A DNA stretch of 64,000 bases from Candidatus Aegiribacteria sp. (GTDB taxonomy: Bacteria; Fermentibacterota; Fermentibacteria; Fermentibacterales; JCC-6), in assembly GCA_030594645.1 (NCBI GenBank), contig JAUVEU010000002.1, positions 1 to 64,000 on the forward strand. Direction: 5' to 3'. Shown one piece after another: positions 62,188 to 64,000 of this stretch (the stretch's first letter is position 1; each line of letters begins with the position of its first letter). The position numbers were made by a program, and so were the translations under genes. The notes below the pieces were generated by a model. It ran no database searches. It was not told the DNA's origin and worked only from the letters and a program-made list of their open reading frames with translations.

Positions 62188-62735
62188 TGCTCCTCACCTC
62201 CCCCGGTGAATTTTGAATTGAACAAATCGAGTGCTGCTTTCGCGGCCTCTCTAACGGGTAATACTTCAGTATTAACGGAATCCCAGCTATGGCATTTCAC
62301 AAGAAACACCACTCTGGCTCCGCCATGACCTGCCACTTCAGCTTCGTCCACCCCATCCGAAACAAGAGCGTCCGCTCCCATCATCGAAAATTCCGCCGGT
62401 GTTGCAAGTCTCCACTCCGGCACTCTGCCGATTATGCCCTTTCCCCATGATCCGTCAGGAGTGATATAGAGATCCATCAGTGACGGGAATCTGGGGCCAA
62501 GATCCTCTCTGTTTGAACCTATCAGCGGGCTGCCCCCGAATAGAGCAATGTGATCGGAGGCAACGATCCATTTATTTCTGTTTGAAACGCCCTCTGCTCC
62601 TATAAGAAAAAGCTTCTCTCCTTCTGCAAGAGCGGATCGAACGGAATCCAGCGCTTCTTTCCTGCATATACGAAAATGTATTGAGATATCTTCAGGAAGA
62701 TCACATTTCCAGCTGTCAGGAAGAACCGCGAACAT
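62184..62735 (-). CDS. Short purine-nucleoside-phosphorylase-like protein
   Basis: The 183-aa protein contains SDHIALFGGSPLIGSNREDLG followed by PRFPSLMDLY. This mirrors the NHINLTGxNPLIGPN..GPRFPDM block of trimeric purine nucleoside phosphorylases. Later TPAEFSMMGADALVSDGVDEAEVAGHGGARVVFL mirrors their TPAE..GADAVGMSTVPEVIVARHAG segment, with the usual substrate-site Met and Ser altered. The typical N-terminal phosphate-binding half is missing (family about 270 aa). It may be a degraded or repurposed PNP fold. It is coupled to ileS by GTGA. Confidence 0.6.
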   Translation of the reverse strand: MFAVLPDSWKCDLPEDISIHFRICRKEALDSVRSALAEGEKLFLIGAEGVSNRNKWIVASDHIALFGGSPLIGSNREDLGPRFPSLMDLYITPDGSWGKGIIGRVPEWRLATPAEFSMMGADALVSDGVDEAEVAGHGGARVVFLVKCHSWDSVNTEVLPVREAAKAALDLFNSKFTGGGEEQ

Positions 62736-62815
62736 TCAATCACCTTCTTTGAATACTCAAATATACAATAAGACGAACAGCGATTATGCAAACATATATC
62801 CATCGGAACAAGGGA

Positions 62816-62851
62816 AGCGCCCCCGCAGGAAGCGGGAGCGCTTTGTTTTTT
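62816..62851 (+). terminator. Terminator-like hairpin facing plus, between two minus-strand genes
   Basis: AGCGCCCCCGC and GCGGGAGCGCT form an 11-bp stem with one mismatch and a 5-nt loop, followed by TTTGTTTTTT on the plus strand. No plus-strand gene lies upstream. On the minus strand the hairpin lacks a U-tract. It may block antisense transcription or serve as a weaker terminator for the 62867 gene. Confidence 0.6.
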
Positions 62852-62866
62852 CTATAAGCGGTTAGG

Positions 62867-63415
62867 CTATTCGTTAGGTTTGGGTTCTACGGGTTCTTCT
62901 TCCTGAGCCTCAGGAGCTGCTGGAGCTACAGGAGTAACGGGAGCTACCGGTGCAACAGGAGCTACCGGTGCAACAACTTCAGGTTCCTTTTCAGGAATGG
63001 GAATTCCGGCTGCTTTGGTTACATCCGCCATTGATTTCGGCATGTCCCAGCCGGCCGCACCTTTGTAAAAGAGAGTAACAAATATCTGGGCCAGACTGGC
63101 AAGCGCAACGATCCAGATACCTATGCCGAGGCTGATTCCCCCCGGTTTACTCTTGAATATCTTGGTCAGTATCAGAAGAAAAGCAATTGCTGCGGGAATC
63201 CAGACGCCGCTGAGGAACTTCTTCGCGAGAGGTTCCAATTTATCTCCCTTGAAGAAGGCGATTGCGCCACCTGCAGCAAACAGAATCACTACCAGCCAGC
63301 CGCCATCCTCTGTACCACTGACATTCACTGTGCCGAAGACAGTGTACCATGGAAGGAATGCAGCAATCATTCCAATCACGGCAATAATGAGTATGAACAT
63401 TCGTTTCTTTTCCAT
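62867..63415 (-). CDS. Membrane protein with Pro/Ala/Val-rich tail
   Basis: The 182-aa protein has about four transmembrane segments in residues 5-130 (FILIIAVIGMIAAFLPWYTVF near the start). A C-terminal low-complexity tail made of PVAPVAPVAPVTPVAPAAPEA repeats ends in a Glu-rich segment. Such tails are flexible linkers or envelope spacers. I moved the start to 63415, with AAGGGGG upstream. Function unknown; the first segment recalls small DUF-type membrane proteins with an LPWYTV motif. Confidence 0.65.
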   Translation of the reverse strand: MEKKRMFILIIAVIGMIAAFLPWYTVFGTVNVSGTEDGGWLVVILFAAGGAIAFFKGDKLEPLAKKFLSGVWIPAAIAFLLILTKIFKSKPGGISLGIGIWIVALASLAQIFVTLFYKGAAGWDMPKSMADVTKAAGIPIPEKEPEVVAPVAPVAPVAPVTPVAPAAPEAQEEEPVEPKPNE

Positions 63416-63499
63416 TTGATCCCCCTTTTCATTTGAGTAAAGATGGGTACACATAATGAGCATGTCAATAATGAAATCAAGAGTCTTTAGAGTTTATGA

Positions 63500-64000
63500 T
63501 CAGCTTTCAGCAGGTAACGAATCAAGCCACTTCTTTATAATGGGTTGAGATCTCTCCTTATGAATCTTCTCAAGCAGCATTCTGCCTGCTGATGCAGATT
63601 CAGAATTGCCGGTCAGTTTCCAGTGATGGTAAAGAGTTTCTGCTCTGCAATCTCGATCAGGAGCATCCTCAAGCATTTCAAGGAGTTTCGCGGATGCGTT
63701 TTCATCTCCTTTCTCCGCCTGGATAACTGCCAGATACAATCTGCTGTTGTAGGTAAGTTTCTCATTTCCTTTTCTGCCCTGGGTCAGATCAAGAGCTTCC
63801 CTGAGATCTTTCTCTGCTTCATCGTATTTTCCCTCAAGTGAGAGAATCTTTCCTCTCAATCCAAGCTGACTGCTGCAGGAAACCATATCATTTGCTTTCC
63901 TTGAATTCTCCAACGCTATGTTGATGCTTTCAATTGCTGCCGCAGGTTCATCAAGCAGCAACTGAATCAGAGCAATTGCAGCCCACCCTTCAGACAGATT
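63500..64000 (-). CDS. TPR-repeat protein, cut by the window edge (partial)
   Basis: The frame stays open to the window end (NLSEGWAAIALIQLL upstream of the ORF-track TTG), so the gene starts outside the window. The visible C-terminal part has TPR-like helices LGLRGKILSLEGKYDEAEKDLREAL and LTYNSRLYLAVIQAEKGDENASAKLLEML, and ends with IIKKWLDSLP. It is probably the C-terminus of a larger TPR protein, possibly a regulator or kinase. The ORF-track start codon is not the real start. Confidence 0.65.
   Translation of the reverse strand, partial: NLSEGWAAIALIQLLLDEPAAAIESINIALENSRKANDMVSCSSQLGLRGKILSLEGKYDEAEKDLREALDLTQGRKGNEKLTYNSRLYLAVIQAEKGDENASAKLLEMLEDAPDRDCRAETLYHHWKLTGNSESASAGRMLLEKIHKERSQPIIKKWLDSLPAES

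Overview
The window looks like a chromosome segment of an anaerobic or fermentative bacterium with a two-membrane envelope. The evidence is several lipoproteins, two outer-membrane-type DUF5916 proteins, an O-antigen ligase-like protein, acetate kinase and ferredoxin-type proteins. The style (secreted propeller proteins, DUF5916, GIN-domain proteins, long TTGA/ATGA/GTGA-coupled operons) suggests an uncultured FCB-like lineage such as Fermentibacteria or WOR-3. That assignment is inference; there is no rRNA in the window.

Layout. 0-4.5 kb: a tRNA-Gly with a long hairpin overlapping its 3' end, then a minus-strand operon (rluD-type synthase, membrane protein, truA, a conserved unknown protein, a SPOR lipoprotein) preceded by a PpiC lipoprotein. 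4.6-16.4 kb: mixed housekeeping genes (aminotransferase, secreted and GIN proteins, double-PpiC lipoprotein, ackA, O-antigen ligase-like, RsbU-type phosphatase, hisS, DOMON lipoprotein, flavin reductase). 16.4-22.2 kb: an integron gene-cassette array without an integrase gene in the window. It has eight plus-strand cassettes (rpiB, an ORF-less cassette, a methyltransferase, a P-loop kinase, an unknown protein, a HAD phosphatase, a Cys-rich mini-protein plus NUDIX, brnT-brnA), each ended by an attC-like site. The array is bracketed by two diverged ~101-bp direct repeats that each carry the same 18-codon mini-ORF. 22-37 kb: accessory genes (methyltransferase, poly-cysteine ferredoxin protein, two DUF5916 proteins, glycosyltransferase, radical SAM, acyltransferase-like, aldehyde dehydrogenase, metallo-beta-lactamase fold).

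37-54.3 kb is a long minus-strand run of core genes: tRNA-Val, thrS, infC (ATT start), rpmI, rplT, a coiled-coil protein, zapA, a possible structured RNA, rny, ymdB, ispA, dxs, nadK, recN, pgsA, smc, ftsY and an ABC ATPase. It couples translation initiation, ribosome assembly, division, RNA decay, isoprenoid synthesis, DNA repair, chromosome structure and membrane targeting. 54.3-64 kb: a methyltransferase, a hybrid histidine kinase, arcC-lspA-ileS with a short purine-nucleoside-phosphorylase-like gene, a Pro/Ala-rich membrane protein and a TPR gene cut by the window edge.

The main discovery candidate is the cassette array and its flanking repeats. Start sites were moved from the ORF track where a Shine-Dalgarno sequence or an overlap decided the start. 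All assignments come from reading motifs; no database search was run.
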